NCBI GenBank assembly: GCA_022842935.1
Contig: JALHOP010000019.1
Location: 35,267 to 99,266 of the forward strand
Source of the DNA: Myxococcota bacterium
Lineage (GTDB): Bacteria; Myxococcota; XYA12-FULL-58-9; JALHOP01
Direction: 5' to 3'
DNA: 64,000 bases
Positions 1 through 8,964 of this stretch are shown here, one piece after another. The translations under genes and the position numbers were made by a program. Each line of letters opens with the position of its first letter. Position 1 is the stretch's first letter. The notes beneath the pieces were generated by a model. The model saw only the letters and a program-made list of their open reading frames with translations, made no database searches and was not told the DNA's origin.

Positions 1-76
1 TGGTTGCGTTGGGTCGGGTCTCGGAGCGCCAGCGCCTGGGACGTGGGTCCCCGGCGTTCGTGCTTTCCTTCGGTGG

Positions 77-2503
77 TCACTCCGCGGAGTGGACGGTCTC
101 GTCGACGCCTGCCGTTTCGACCGCGACCGACGCGGTGATGTCCACGAGCGTCATGGGGACTTCGGTGCGCGCCACATTGGGGGTCACCGTCGCGCTTACT
201 AGCGGCACATCGAGGGAGATCCCGCTCGTCGAGCTTATGGCTGCGGGTGGCACCAAATCGACGTCCCCGGTGCGCGTGAGCTTCGACACCCAGACACGCT
301 GCGATGCGCCGAAGCCGCCACTCGTTACGGTGACGGCATAGCCGCCATCGCGCGTCGCAATCAGCGGACGCCCTCCGGCTACGGTCGACAGCTCGTAGAC
401 GTTGTCGTCCCCGGAGGTGCGCATCGTGTTGGTGGTGGTGCCGCGCAAGAGAAGAAGGTCGCTATCGCTTGCCCCGAGCGCTTCGGTAACTTCGCCCAGG
501 AAAATGGGAATGCCACCCGTGCTCATCGCCGCTGCGTTCAGAGTGTTGTACTCAGCGACGGCGCTCGAACGGTAGATCGTACTATTGATCGCGGAGCCGT
601 CGGCGTTCAGGTTGGCACGCCACGCCGCGAAGAAGCCCACTGCGTTGTCGGTAGGAAGCTCGTAGCCGCCGTACGACACGCCGACAACCACGAAGCCCGC
701 GGGTGACTCGACGAGATCGTACGCGTCGGTACTTGCGTCGAGAATGACACCACCCTCGTCGTCGCCGTTGTCGTCGTATCGTTGGGTGATTGCGCTCGCC
801 CAAAGTGGAACCCCGTCCGCGCCGACGCGTACGATGCGCGCGGTGTTCGCGTCCCCGCCGACGAGCATGACGTCCCCGGCCGAAAGTCGCCGTACCGTAC
901 GGACCTCATCTCCTCCGTAGGTCGATGACCAGAGCACGGCACCTTGGGGGCTCACCCGCATTGCCCAGCTCAAGGGGGTCGCGATCGGTCCTCCAATCCC
1001 ACCGACGACGACGGAGCCATCCGCTAAAGCGTCCATCCCCAGCGCTCCCGCGGTGAGCCCTTCACTCGTATCGAAACGGCGTGCGGACGTCAGGTTCCCC
1101 GCGAGGTCGACGCGTAAGAGCGCGCCGCGTGTCGCGATCATGAAGCCGCCAGGAACTTCGGCGGCGGAGACCAAAGAGCCGGATGCTGAGGCGTAGGCGC
1201 GTTGCCACAGGAGCGTCCCCTCAGCGTCCAGGCGCAGCAGCCAGAACGCGGCGTTCGATGCCGTGACGCCTGCGAAGGTCGCACTCGCGGCGGCCAGGAG
1301 ATAGCCGCCGCTCGATACCTCGACAATGGCGCGGCTTTCCTCGCCAGCGCTGCCGGAGCGTCCGAAACTCTTGGACCAAGTCTGCACGTTCTGCGGTGGC
1401 AGAGACGCGTCGGCGCAGCTGTCGTAGGAGGTGAGGACGGTTGAGTCGTCGAAGAGGTTTGCCTCGATGTCGCCGAAGAGCTGGAGACCCACGTCGACCT
1501 CCGCCCCGCCACGAAGCTCCCAGTCCACACACAGCGGAGGGCCGCCGAGAGCGGCATCGAGCTTTAGTGTTCCTTGAGCTTCCGCATATGGGCCGACGGC
1601 TCCATAGAGCAACACTTCAAAGCGAGGACCCGCGGCGGCTTCAAGCGCGATGTTACCTTGAAAGCTCGGCGTGTCCGCTGTCGCGTTGCCTTCTTCGGTC
1701 GCCTCGCCGCCCAGCTTGCCGTCGATATAGCCAGCGCGGGCCCTAACGCTTGCATCTTGAAGAACCGATGCGGCGAAGCCCGCGGTGACCGAACCACCGA
1801 GCTCGACCTCGATGACGACCTGAGGCGTCAGGACGACAGGGACGCTACCCACGGTGATGATGATCGGCGTGAACGGGATGGTGGCGACCGTGAAGTCCTC
1901 CCGCTCGGAGACCGAACCTTCCCCGACGATTTCGGCGCGGAAACTCTCGCTGGCCCCAACCTCCAAGCTGAGCTCCTCGAGGGTGAAGCTCGCGAGGTCG
2001 AAATCGAGATTGAAGTCGAGCTCGGGTGCCACGGCAACCTCGCCACTAATGTTGATGCGGCCCGCATCGCCTGAGAGCTCGAAGTCGAATGGGAAGCTCA
2101 CGCCGGACGTCACCTGGGGCTGGGCGGAGAGTAGCGCTCCGGGGTTCTGTGGCATGACGAGGTCACGCCGGACCTCGAAGTGCAGCTCTTGGAATGCCTC
2201 GTTGATGGTTGCCGCGCGCGTCGCGACCCTTACGCCGGCGTTCTCCGCCGCAACGGACAAGACGTAGCGCATGGCCCCAAGCGGAGTTTGAGGCCCCACG
2301 GTGAACACGAGCACGGACTGCGCGTCGACCGACTCGAGCTGAGCGGTCATACCGCTGAAGACGAGGTCGCCAGCGTCGGTGACTTCAGAGAGGAGGGCGT
2401 GTGTGGCGCCGTCGACCAACATTGCGTTGGGCGCGAGCTTGGCGTCGTCCTCGGAGCAGGCGAGAGCGCTGAGCAGCGCGGCAACGACCAAAGACCTTTG
2501 CAT
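77..2503 (-). CDS. Large exported lipoprotein with propeller-like repeats
   Basis: Cell-envelope protein of about 808 residues, function unknown. The ATG at 2503 is preferred to the GTG at 2512 because it directly opens a lipoprotein-type signal (MQRSLVVAALLSALAC). Residues about 20-370 are acidic, beta-rich and have no recognised family. From about residue 380 the protein contains repeated blades of the type WLLRLDAEGTLLWQRAY, VSPQGAVLWSSTYGG and SKLTRTGDV, which resemble delta-60/SBBP propeller repeats in myxobacterial surface proteins. The only cysteines beyond the lipobox are an isolated few around the domain junction. It stands alone, divergent from the gene at 2639. Export is well supported; the ligand or role is not. 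Confidence 0.8.
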   Translation of the reverse strand: MQRSLVVAALLSALACSEDDAKLAPNAMLVDGATHALLSEVTDAGDLVFSGMTAQLESVDAQSVLVFTVGPQTPLGAMRYVLSVAAENAGVRVATRAATINEAFQELHFEVRRDLVMPQNPGALLSAQPQVTSGVSFPFDFELSGDAGRINISGEVAVAPELDFNLDFDLASFTLEELSLEVGASESFRAEIVGEGSVSEREDFTVATIPFTPIIITVGSVPVVLTPQVVIEVELGGSVTAGFAASVLQDASVRARAGYIDGKLGGEATEEGNATADTPSFQGNIALEAAAGPRFEVLLYGAVGPYAEAQGTLKLDAALGGPPLCVDWELRGGAEVDVGLQLFGDIEANLFDDSTVLTSYDSCADASLPPQNVQTWSKSFGRSGSAGEESRAIVEVSSGGYLLAAASATFAGVTASNAAFWLLRLDAEGTLLWQRAYASASGSLVSAAEVPGGFMIATRGALLRVDLAGNLTSARRFDTSEGLTAGALGMDALADGSVVVGGIGGPIATPLSWAMRVSPQGAVLWSSTYGGDEVRTVRRLSAGDVMLVGGDANTARIVRVGADGVPLWASAITQRYDDNGDDEGGVILDASTDAYDLVESPAGFVVVGVSYGGYELPTDNAVGFFAAWRANLNADGSAINSTIYRSSAVAEYNTLNAAAMSTGGIPIFLGEVTEALGASDSDLLLLRGTTTNTMRTSGDDNVYELSTVAGGRPLIATRDGGYAVTVTSGGFGASQRVWVSKLTRTGDVDLVPPAAISSTSGISLDVPLVSATVTPNVARTEVPMTLVDITASVAVETAGVDETVHSAE

Positions 2504-2638
2504 GCAGCGCACATGCCATGCGTCACGTCCAAGGTCGAGCAGAGAGGATGCGGGCGAGCGCGTCAGGCCACGCGCGCGCTTTGGGCGCGTCGACGCACTT
2601 GGCTCGGGTCATTCATCGTGCGAGGCTCGTAGGCGCTA

Positions 2639-3076
2639 ATGTTGGGCCACGCCTATGACGAAGCCGGTCTGTCGCTGGTCGCGATGTTGCTAGGCCGTGC
2701 CGAGCAGGTCGATTACGCCAAGCTCGTTTCGGTCATTCATGCGTTCGGCGACCTGGCGCAACGCCGCACCGACCGCGACGCACATATCCTCATGTACGTT
2801 GGGAACAGCGGTCCGCCGAGCAGCAACCACCGGCGAGCCATCGCGGGCGGCGCCGACCGTTTCTCGCGCGTGCGCTTCGCCTTTGTGTCTGAGTCGACGA
2901 TTGCGCGTGGAGTCAACATGGCCATTCAGCTGCTCGCTCCGGCGCGCGCGGGCGTCGTCCGTACGACTCACGCGAGCATTGACGATGCGCTGTTGTGGTT
3001 CGAGTCGCAGGTGACTGGTAGCAGCGCCTTGATGCGCTCGCTCGTCGAGCGGGCGCGCGCGGGAGGCGCCGGTTGA
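2639..3076 (+). CDS. Hypothetical protein, possibly STAS/SpoIIAA-like
   Basis: A soluble protein of 145 residues with no signal peptide. The pattern of a central beta-strand (HILMYVGNSGPP) followed by a positively charged helix, a second strand (RFAFVSESTIARG) and a C-terminal segment THASIDDALLWFE resembles the short SpoIIAA-like/STAS proteins that are common in myxobacteria and often end in an EALxWL-type motif. That similarity is by eye only. The ATG has only a weak upstream AGGCG. It is convergent with the acyl-CoA synthetase at 3139. Confidence 0.6.
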   Translation: MLGHAYDEAGLSLVAMLLGRAEQVDYAKLVSVIHAFGDLAQRRTDRDAHILMYVGNSGPPSSNHRRAIAGGADRFSRVRFAFVSESTIARGVNMAIQLLAPARAGVVRTTHASIDDALLWFESQVTGSSALMRSLVERARAGGAG

Positions 3077-3138
3077 GGCGACTTCGCCTTCGGTCGCGCC
3101 GAGAGACCACGGAGTCCAGCTGGATAGCTCGTTGCGCG

Positions 3139-4980
3139 TTAGGCGGCCGGATGCGCGTACATCGACTCGATCAACACTGCGTGCTTCTGCGCAACGACGT
3201 GTCGTTTGACCTTCAGCGACGCTGTAAGCTCGCCGCCGTCCACCGTGAACGGACTCGGCGATACCCGAAACGTCTTGATGTGCTCGAATGACGCGAGGCC
3301 CGCGTTGGTCTCCGCGACCAGCGCTCGCAAGATGTCGGTGATGCGTGGGTGCGTCGGATCCGCCGGAACACCTTCGCGTTCGGCTAGCTCGGCGAGCATC
3401 TCCGCATCGAGAGCAAACAGCGCGGTACAGTAGTTGCGTCCCTCTCCCAGCACGACCGCCTCCTGGACGATCGGATGTCGCTTGAGCTGCGCTTCGATCT
3501 TGAGCGGCGCGACGAATTTTCCTCCACTCGTCTTGAGCAGCTCTTTCTTTCTCCCGGTGATGCGGACGAAGCCCGCCGAGTCAATCGAGCCGAGGTCTCC
3601 CGTATGAAACCACCCGTCGTCATCGAAGGCCGCCGCCGTTGCGTCCGGGCGATTGAGGTAGCCCCGCGAGATATTCGGGCCGCGTGCGAGCAACTCGCCG
3701 TCAGGCGCCACTTTCAGCTCGCATCGGCGGAACGGGCGTCCAACCGTGCCCGCTCGCGCGTTGTCTTTACGATTGACCGTCAAGCCGGGGCACGTCTCCG
3801 TCAGCCCGTAGGCCTCAAGAAGGGGCAGGCCCAGAGCCAAGAAGAAATCCTGAACATCGGTGCGAAGCGCCGCAGCTCCCGAGAGCAAAGTGGACGCCCG
3901 ATCGAGACCCAGCCGTGCGCGCAGCTTTGCCAGAACAAGACGGTCTGCGAGTCGACGCTGAGCCTTCAATGACAGAGGCACGGCGCGACCAGCCGCGCGG
4001 CATGAGGCGACGCGATGACCGACGTCCAACGCCCACTTCAGAATCCTTCGTCGAACGCCTTGCTCGCTCTCGATTGCGCTCGTGATCTTCGCCATCATTT
4101 TTTCGAAGACACGTGGGGCAGCCGGGAAGAACCCGGGCCGGGATGCAAGTAGATCCGCGGCGAGCGTTGGAACCGATGACATGACCAAGGGCGCCCCAAA
4201 GAACGGGCCCGCAAGCTCCACCATGCGTCCGAACGAGTGCGCGGCGGGGAGGAACAGAAACAACCCGTGCCTGAGGACGTCGTCATCCATGAGCCCTGCG
4301 TCACTGACGTCTTCGAGCATCGCCAGCATGTTGTCGTGCGTCTGGATGACTGCCTTGGGTGCACCGGTGGTTCCCGACGTATACGTGAAGGTCGCCACGT
4401 GCTCGCGTCGCACGAGGGACGCGCGCCGGCGCGCCTCGTGTTCCACGTTCGCTTGTTCGTCCCGCCCTCGGGCCATGAGCGTTTCGAGGCTCTCCCAGTC
4501 GTCATCGGGAGCAAGACCCGCCGGATGGATGACCACGACCTTCGCCCGGACGCGGAGCTGACTCGGCGCGTAATGCCGATCGAAAAACGTAAAACCCCGG
4601 CGAAAGGCGCGCACTTTGTCGAGCTGATTACCATCGTCGACGACGATGAGTTGCGTCTCTGTATCGACGTGCATGTAGCCAACTTCTTCTGCGAGCAAGC
4701 TTGCGTAAATCGGGACAGTCTTCAGGCCGACGCCGAGCGCCGCGAAGTCGACGAGGCAAGACTCCATGGTGGTGCCCCCGACGATTGAAATACAGGCGCC
4801 ATCATCGAGTGGGGCGGAGGTGAGCAGTCCTGCGGCGATAGCTTCGATGCGCGGGAGTATCTCCGCCCACGTGACGTCGACGTACGCATCGTGGCGTCGC
4901 ACGCGGAACGCGACGCGCTGCGGCGACCGACGCGCACGGTCGACGACCATCTGGGAGAGAGACGGGTGTTGATCAGTCAC
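3139..4980 (-). CDS. Long-chain acyl-CoA synthetase (AMP-binding enzyme)
   Basis: Activates fatty acids to acyl-AMP and then acyl-CoA. The protein has the adenylate-forming P-loop FTYTSGTTGAPKAV (about residues 190-205 from the chosen start), the A5-type motif EAYGLTET, the GYLNRPDATAAAFDDDGWFHTGD block and the hinge/C-terminal GRKKELLKTSGGKFVAP, all in the usual order of the FAA1-like family. Length (613 aa) is typical. The start is set at GTG 4980 because a clear GAAAGGGA lies just upstream; the longer reading from 5067 overlaps the divergent regulator's leader. It is transcribed away from the AraC gene across about 73 bp, which suggests the regulator controls it. Substrate chain length cannot be read from the sequence. 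Confidence 0.93.
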   Translation of the reverse strand: MTDQHPSLSQMVVDRARRSPQRVAFRVRRHDAYVDVTWAEILPRIEAIAAGLLTSAPLDDGACISIVGGTTMESCLVDFAALGVGLKTVPIYASLLAEEVGYMHVDTETQLIVVDDGNQLDKVRAFRRGFTFFDRHYAPSQLRVRAKVVVIHPAGLAPDDDWESLETLMARGRDEQANVEHEARRRASLVRREHVATFTYTSGTTGAPKAVIQTHDNMLAMLEDVSDAGLMDDDVLRHGLFLFLPAAHSFGRMVELAGPFFGAPLVMSSVPTLAADLLASRPGFFPAAPRVFEKMMAKITSAIESEQGVRRRILKWALDVGHRVASCRAAGRAVPLSLKAQRRLADRLVLAKLRARLGLDRASTLLSGAAALRTDVQDFFLALGLPLLEAYGLTETCPGLTVNRKDNARAGTVGRPFRRCELKVAPDGELLARGPNISRGYLNRPDATAAAFDDDGWFHTGDLGSIDSAGFVRITGRKKELLKTSGGKFVAPLKIEAQLKRHPIVQEAVVLGEGRNYCTALFALDAEMLAELAEREGVPADPTHPRITDILRALVAETNAGLASFEHIKTFRVSPSPFTVDGGELTASLKVKRHVVAQKHAVLIESMYAHPAA

Positions 4981-5053
4981 GGTGATTTCCCTTTCGCGCC
5001 CCGGGGGAGGCGCGTCGAGCAAATCTACGTGCGGGTGGCGGCCGCATGCTTGT

Positions 5054-5782
5054 ATGTTTCTGCACATGCAGAGCCACTTGATGCTGGGCGGAGGGAGAGC
5101 ACTCTACGTGGGTCGCTTTCAGCGGTTGCCCATGCATCGTTTCGCTGCCAATGCGGTTCTCGTGGGTCTCGATGACGGGTTCGAGCTCCTCGACGTCAAC
5201 GGTGGTCTCGAATATCACGAAGCGGCTTTCGTGCGTGGCTGGCAGTGGCATGCCCTCGACTTTCATGGCGGACGGGCAGCCGTGCTGTTTCTCGAGCCTG
5301 GCGCAGCGCTCAGCGGTCGCGTCGACGCTTCAAGGCTTCGCGCCGCAGTCGGGAGCGCGCTTGCCTCGGGACGACGCGAACCGTGGCATGAGCTATTCCA
5401 CAACGCCCTTAACCTTGGGCCAAGCCCGCTCGTGCTCAGCGCTCGCGTCGCGCGCATCGCAGCGCTGCTCTCCGGAGCGGAGGACGTACCCTCCGATGCG
5501 GCGGGGGTGGCACGGCGGCTGAGGGTCTCCACCTCACTCGTCGAACATCGATTCAGTGAACAAGTCGGCGTGCCGATCGGCGCCTTCCGCGCGTGGCATC
5601 GCATGCTCGGAGCGACTGCGCTGGCTGTCAGGGGGCAAAGCCTGACCCAGGTCGCGCATGCGGCGGGGTTCTGTGACTCTGCCCATTTCTCGCGACAGTT
5701 TCACAGAATGTTCGGGTTGCCGCCGTCCAAGGTCTTCACCCACGGCCTCGTAGGGAATGTCGTTCACATCGCGAGCCGCTAA
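5054..5782 (+). CDS. AraC-family transcriptional regulator
   Basis: DNA-binding regulator with the AraC/XylS double helix-turn-helix at the C-terminus: first HTH around VARRLRVSTSLVEHRF and second around LTQVAHAAGFCDSAHFSRQF followed by the conserved GLPPSKVF. The N-terminal 120 residues look like a cupin-type sensor (GGRAL, FELLDVNGGLEYHEA, FHGGRAAVLFL). The reading frame is open from 4982, but ATG 5054 or 5066 is a more likely start because the upstream residues are low-complexity and would overlap the promoter of the divergent acyl-CoA synthetase. Divergent placement makes a lipid-responsive regulator of that gene plausible, but this is inferred from position only. Confidence 0.88.
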   Translation: MFLHMQSHLMLGGGRALYVGRFQRLPMHRFAANAVLVGLDDGFELLDVNGGLEYHEAAFVRGWQWHALDFHGGRAAVLFLEPGAALSGRVDASRLRAAVGSALASGRREPWHELFHNALNLGPSPLVLSARVARIAALLSGAEDVPSDAAGVARRLRVSTSLVEHRFSEQVGVPIGAFRAWHRMLGATALAVRGQSLTQVAHAAGFCDSAHFSRQFHRMFGLPPSKVFTHGLVGNVVHIASR

Positions 5783-5828
5783 AGTAGATCGTGCGGAAGC
5801 CTATTGCGCGAGCGAACGGACGACCTCT

Positions 5829-6266
5829 CTAGCTCCTGCGTCCGGACATGGCTTCATATTCGGCCGCGACGCGTCCAGGCGTGCGGACGTCCATCACCAT
5901 CGTGAGGATGATGACCCCGGCAACCGCGATGCCGCGCAAGGGTACTCCGCCAAAATGGACATAGAAGGCCGCCATGAACACACCGGCTTCGCGGATGGCG
6001 AGGCTTACCAGGACTGGTGTCAGCGACTGTCGCAGGTAGTTCTCGAGTGTGTCGGGCCGCGACATCTTGGCTCGCATGAGCCGACCCATCGCAGGGCCGA
6101 CGATGCCGAGCACCGCCGCACCGCCGAGGAACATGAAGACCATATCGGGCTGCATGGGCTGGACGGGAATCATGTAGACCAAGAGCGCGAAGGCCATGGC
6201 GGCGCCCAAGGGCAGGGCGAGCGAAACGATGAGTTGCGTCGAGGCGACGGGGGGTGTGTTTTGCAT
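5829..6266 (-). CDS. Four-helix inner-membrane protein, unknown function
   Basis: Predicted integral membrane protein of 145 residues with four hydrophobic segments: LIVSLALPLGAAMAFALLVYMI, MVFMFLGGAAVLGIVGPAMG, the LTPVLVSLAIREAGVFMAAFYV region, and GIAVAGVIILTMVMDV. A charged loop (RAKMSRPDTLENYLRQS) lies between helices two and three. ATG 6266 is chosen over GTG 6272 because the GGAG sequence is correctly spaced only for the ATG. It is convergent with the AraC gene and divergent from the gene at 6316. No family recognised; a similar small membrane protein lies at 8965. Confidence 0.72.
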   Translation of the reverse strand: MQNTPPVASTQLIVSLALPLGAAMAFALLVYMIPVQPMQPDMVFMFLGGAAVLGIVGPAMGRLMRAKMSRPDTLENYLRQSLTPVLVSLAIREAGVFMAAFYVHFGGVPLRGIAVAGVIILTMVMDVRTPGRVAAEYEAMSGRRS

Positions 6267-6315
6267 CGTCACTCCATTGCTACACGGAGTCAGCGGGTCG
6301 TGCTAACTCCTCCAT

Positions 6316-6768
6316 ATGGCAAAACCATGGCCGCCCCCAGGATACCCTGTCCTCGAAGGCTTTCAGGAGCTAACCGAAGAGTGGGCTCTGACGCTCCCCG
6401 AGCCCATGGCGCGACGGGTCGAAGATGAGAACCTCGTGTTCTGGCGCCCAGGCTTCACCGTCTGGATCGCCGCTTGGGGTGAAGGCGAAGAGGGGCAGTC
6501 CCGCCAGCGCCGCCTCAAAGGCTTGAAGCGCGAAATGGATCCCGATGGACGCGTCGTGCTGAACAAAGACGATGGCGATGTTGCGTACTTCGCCTATCGC
6601 CTCCGGGACGTTGGTCCGGAGGGACACGTCGAGAGCCTGAACGCTTTCGCCGTCAGTGATGTCGGACACTTGCAGATGAGCATCTACTTCGATGACACCG
6701 GCGACGAGGCGAAGGCTCTTGCGCTCGTCGACAGCGTGCGTTTCGCCGGCAGCGAGCCCGGCGCGTAG
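6316..6768 (+). CDS. Hypothetical cytoplasmic protein
   Basis: A 150-residue acidic protein without signal or membrane segment. Its alternating strands (ENLVFWRPGFTVWIAAWG, GDVAYFAYRLRD, LQMSIYFDD) suggest a small alpha+beta fold, and the C-terminal ALALVDSVRF helix is reminiscent of the C-terminus of DcrB-like domains, but I do not recognise the family. It is divergent from the membrane protein at 5829 and is followed by a strong inverted repeat that probably ends transcription. Confidence 0.65.
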   Translation: MAKPWPPPGYPVLEGFQELTEEWALTLPEPMARRVEDENLVFWRPGFTVWIAAWGEGEEGQSRQRRLKGLKREMDPDGRVVLNKDDGDVAYFAYRLRDVGPEGHVESLNAFAVSDVGHLQMSIYFDDTGDEAKALALVDSVRFAGSEPGA

Positions 6769-6816
6769 ACTCGGGTCGCTGGCATCGCGGCGAAGACCGT
6801 CTGTCTGTCGCGACAT

Positions 6817-6848
6817 GGACGACGGCCATGTGGGCACAGCCGTCGTCC
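6817..6848. terminator. Bidirectional hairpin between convergent genes
   Basis: A perfect 10-bp inverted repeat (GGACGACGGC / GCCGTCGTCC) with a 12-nt loop sits in the 91-bp gap between two convergent genes. There is no T-run on either side, so if it terminates it is not a canonical intrinsic terminator. Confidence 0.45.
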
Positions 6849-6859
6849 GCCAGAGCGGT

Positions 6860-7144
6860 CTACAGTTGCGATTCGCCTAAGTCTTCACTCGAATGCGATT
6901 GTGCCCAGCGCGTACTCAGGTCTCCCGAGTGCGCGCGGACACGTTCGCCGAAGTTGCGGACTTGCTCGACGACATTGCTTTGTACGGCGCGGCCTCGTTC
7001 GGTCTGCAAGAACCGATAGGCCGCGTAGCCAATCCCCGCGAGGCCGAGCACGCTGCCGATTTTGCTTCCGCCCATCATGCCGGTGGCGGCGCGACGGCGG
7101 AGAAGACGACGTCTACCGCGGAAAAGTGGATCAAAAGCTCCCAT
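6860..7144 (-). CDS. Small glycine-zipper membrane-associated protein
   Basis: About 94 residues. ATG 7144 is chosen because GGAGG is well placed upstream, while the longer frame to 7240 has no such site. An arginine-rich segment (RGRRRLLRRRAA) precedes a short Gly-rich hydrophobic stretch (MMGGSKIGSVLGLAGIGYAAYRFL) and an amphipathic charged tail. This is the layout of YtxH- or phage-shock-like accessory membrane proteins, but no family is assigned. It is convergent with the gene at 6316. Confidence 0.6.
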   Translation of the reverse strand: MGAFDPLFRGRRRLLRRRAATGMMGGSKIGSVLGLAGIGYAAYRFLQTERGRAVQSNVVEQVRNFGERVRAHSGDLSTRWAQSHSSEDLGESQL

Positions 7145-7288
7145 GTAACCCTCCAGTTTGCGAAGGGCTCTGCAAACATCGCGCCGACCCGAAGACTCGC
7201 GAGCCCGCGATTTGGCTGTCACCATGATGCGGTGTGCCACACTCGCGTGGACGGGTGCGCGTTTTGCCTCGCTCGCGTCGGATCTCGG

Positions 7289-7642
7289 TCACTGCGTCCC
7301 TGCCAGCGCGACTAGCCAGGCCGCCGCGACAAGTAGCGCGTTGCCGGCGACCATGAGCCGCGGCGAGAGCAACAGGTCGCGTGCGTAGACCAGCTCGAGC
7401 GTATTCATCGTGACGAGGAGAACCGTCTGAGCCGCCGCGCAAGCGACAGGCGCTATGGCGGACGCGACCCAGATGCCCATGGCCACTTCGCCGGCGCCGA
7501 TCAGGAATGTGAGCGGCGCGGTTCGCGGTCCCAAGATGCGCTCGACGATTCTCTCGTGCCGCGGAACCAGCCTCAGCAGCTTGAAGGCAAGCCCGAAGGT
7601 CGCCCAGACGGCCGCGATACCGTAGCGCAGCACGTCCGTCAT
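7289..7642 (-). CDS. DoxX-like four-helix membrane protein
   Basis: A 117-residue inner-membrane protein with four hydrophobic helices (AAVWATFGLAFKLL; LTFLIGAGEVAMGIWVASA; AAAQTVLLVTMNTLELV; MVAGNALLVAAAWLVALAG). The KLLRLVPRHERIVERILG loop and the GAGEVAMGIWV motif fit the DoxX-like family of small quinone-related or unknown membrane proteins. Its start codon overlaps the stop of the gene at 7639 (ATGA), so the two are translationally coupled and belong to the same operon with the gene at 8051. Confidence 0.75.
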   Translation of the reverse strand: MTDVLRYGIAAVWATFGLAFKLLRLVPRHERIVERILGPRTAPLTFLIGAGEVAMGIWVASAIAPVACAAAQTVLLVTMNTLELVYARDLLLSPRLMVAGNALLVAAAWLVALAGTQ

Positions 7643-8037
7643 GTCTGGCTGGCGTCGCCTAGGTCGAAGCGACCCTCACCCGCCGCTGCGCCGTCGAAGG
7701 TCACCCGGTAGTCGAGCGGCGCGTCGGGTGGCGCGGAAAGGATGAGGCGCACCGGTCCGGTGAACCAATCGTCCTGGCCGCGTGCGAAGTGGACGCTGCC
7801 GACGAGCTCCACCGCGTCGGGCTCGAGCAGACGAGCGCTTTCGAGGGCGATGCCGTCGAACCAATACTTCGAAGCGGGCCACTCAGGCTCGCGCGTGAGC
7901 AGAGCACCGAGGAAGCGCGAGCAGAGCTCGCCAAAAGACTCCTGGGCGCCATCGAGAGTGGCTTCAGTGCCGCGAAACGCGCGTACTTGTTCCCAGCAGC
8001 GGTGCGCGAGCCAGTCCTTGTCGTGTCCATGTCGCAT
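7639..8037 (-). CDS. Hypothetical protein coupled to DoxX-like gene
   Basis: About 132 residues from ATG 8037, which has a GGAG eight bases upstream. No signal or membrane helix. The central part (YWFDGIALESARLLEPDAVELVGSV) and the C-terminal strands (VRLILSAP, YRVTFDGAA) suggest a small beta-rich domain. The stop overlaps the next gene's start by four bases and its start lies only 13 bp after the stop of the gene at 8051, so this is the middle gene of a three-gene operon. Co-transcription with a DoxX-like protein suggests, but does not prove, a membrane-related job. Confidence 0.68.
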   Translation of the reverse strand: MRHGHDKDWLAHRCWEQVRAFRGTEATLDGAQESFGELCSRFLGALLTREPEWPASKYWFDGIALESARLLEPDAVELVGSVHFARGQDDWFTGPVRLILSAPPDAPLDYRVTFDGAAAGEGRFDLGDASQT

Positions 8038-8050
8038 GGCGTGCGCTCCG

Positions 8051-8791
8051 CTATTGACGACGATCGGTGAGGATCTTGTCGATGAGTCTGAGGATGCCTT
8101 GCTCGTGCCACTGGCGCGCCGCGTGGCCCCGATCTGAGCCAAGCTCCGTCGTTTTTATTATGCGTTGCTCGACGCTCGCTTCAAGCTCGACTTTCAGGGC
8201 TCGCAGCTCGTCGGAGGGCAGAGACTTCAAAGTTTCGACGTTCGGGAGACTCTTGTGCGCCTTGCCTGTGTCATCGACTGCGACTTGGACACTGCCGAGC
8301 GGGTCGCGCCGAATGCTGCGCGACTCGATGGGGCGCACCGCGTTCGCTGTCGCGGCCGTCGCTATAGCGGCGCCGGCAGCTGCGCTGGCGACCGCGGTAG
8401 ATTGTGTGGCAGCCGCTACTCCTCCCCGTAGCGCCGCGAGACTGCCAACGCCGAGGCGTGCGACACCAACTCCAGAGAGCAGCCCGACGACGGCAACCTC
8501 GATACGAGCGGCGGTGCGGGCGTTGACGTATTCCGCCTCGTATCCGAACATGGGACCAGCGTTGATGCCGATGGCGCCGTGCAACGCTCCGGCGACGATG
8601 TTCAGGTGTGCGCGGAAGGCGTCGTGGAGTGGACTACGCGCTTGTCGCTCCCGCGCGCGAAGCTCGTCGAGGCTGGTCGGCGTGTGCAACGAGCTCGATG
8701 CAGGTGGCGCCGCTGGAGGTGGAACGTCGAGGCAGACACGCGGGAGGGGGAGGGAAGCCACGGCGGGTTTCGCGAGGGTCACGCTTTTCAT
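8051..8791 (-). CDS. Pro-rich protein with hydrophobic core, effector-like
   Basis: About 246 residues from ATG 8791. The N-terminal 50 residues are Pro/Ala/Ser-rich and lack a signal peptide. They are followed by a helical segment (LDELRARERQARSPLHDAFRAH), a long Gly/Ala-rich hydrophobic region (ALHGAIGINAG, then VAVVGLLSGVGVARLGVGSL and AAAGAAIATAATA) and a charged helical tail (SDELRALKVELEASVEQRI). The Ala/Gly core could insert in a membrane. No family is recognised. The disordered N-terminus matches the pattern of several signal-less hydrolases later in the window. First gene of the operon 8051-7639-7289. Confidence 0.65.
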   Translation of the reverse strand: MKSVTLAKPAVASLPLPRVCLDVPPPAAPPASSSLHTPTSLDELRARERQARSPLHDAFRAHLNIVAGALHGAIGINAGPMFGYEAEYVNARTAARIEVAVVGLLSGVGVARLGVGSLAALRGGVAAATQSTAVASAAAGAAIATAATANAVRPIESRSIRRDPLGSVQVAVDDTGKAHKSLPNVETLKSLPSDELRALKVELEASVEQRIIKTTELGSDRGHAARQWHEQGILRLIDKILTDRRQ

Positions 8792-8964
8792 GAGCGCCTG
8801 GTTCTGCAGCGCGCGTGCCACCCCCGTTCATGCCGAAAGTCCTCGTGAATGCGGCTGGCCTCGCGGGTTCGCCATGCACTCTGCGACATGTCTGTAGCAA
8901 CTCGCGACGCTCTCTCTCTCGCCTCGCATGCGGAGTGAGGCAAGCGGTCAGTGCGAGCAGTACC

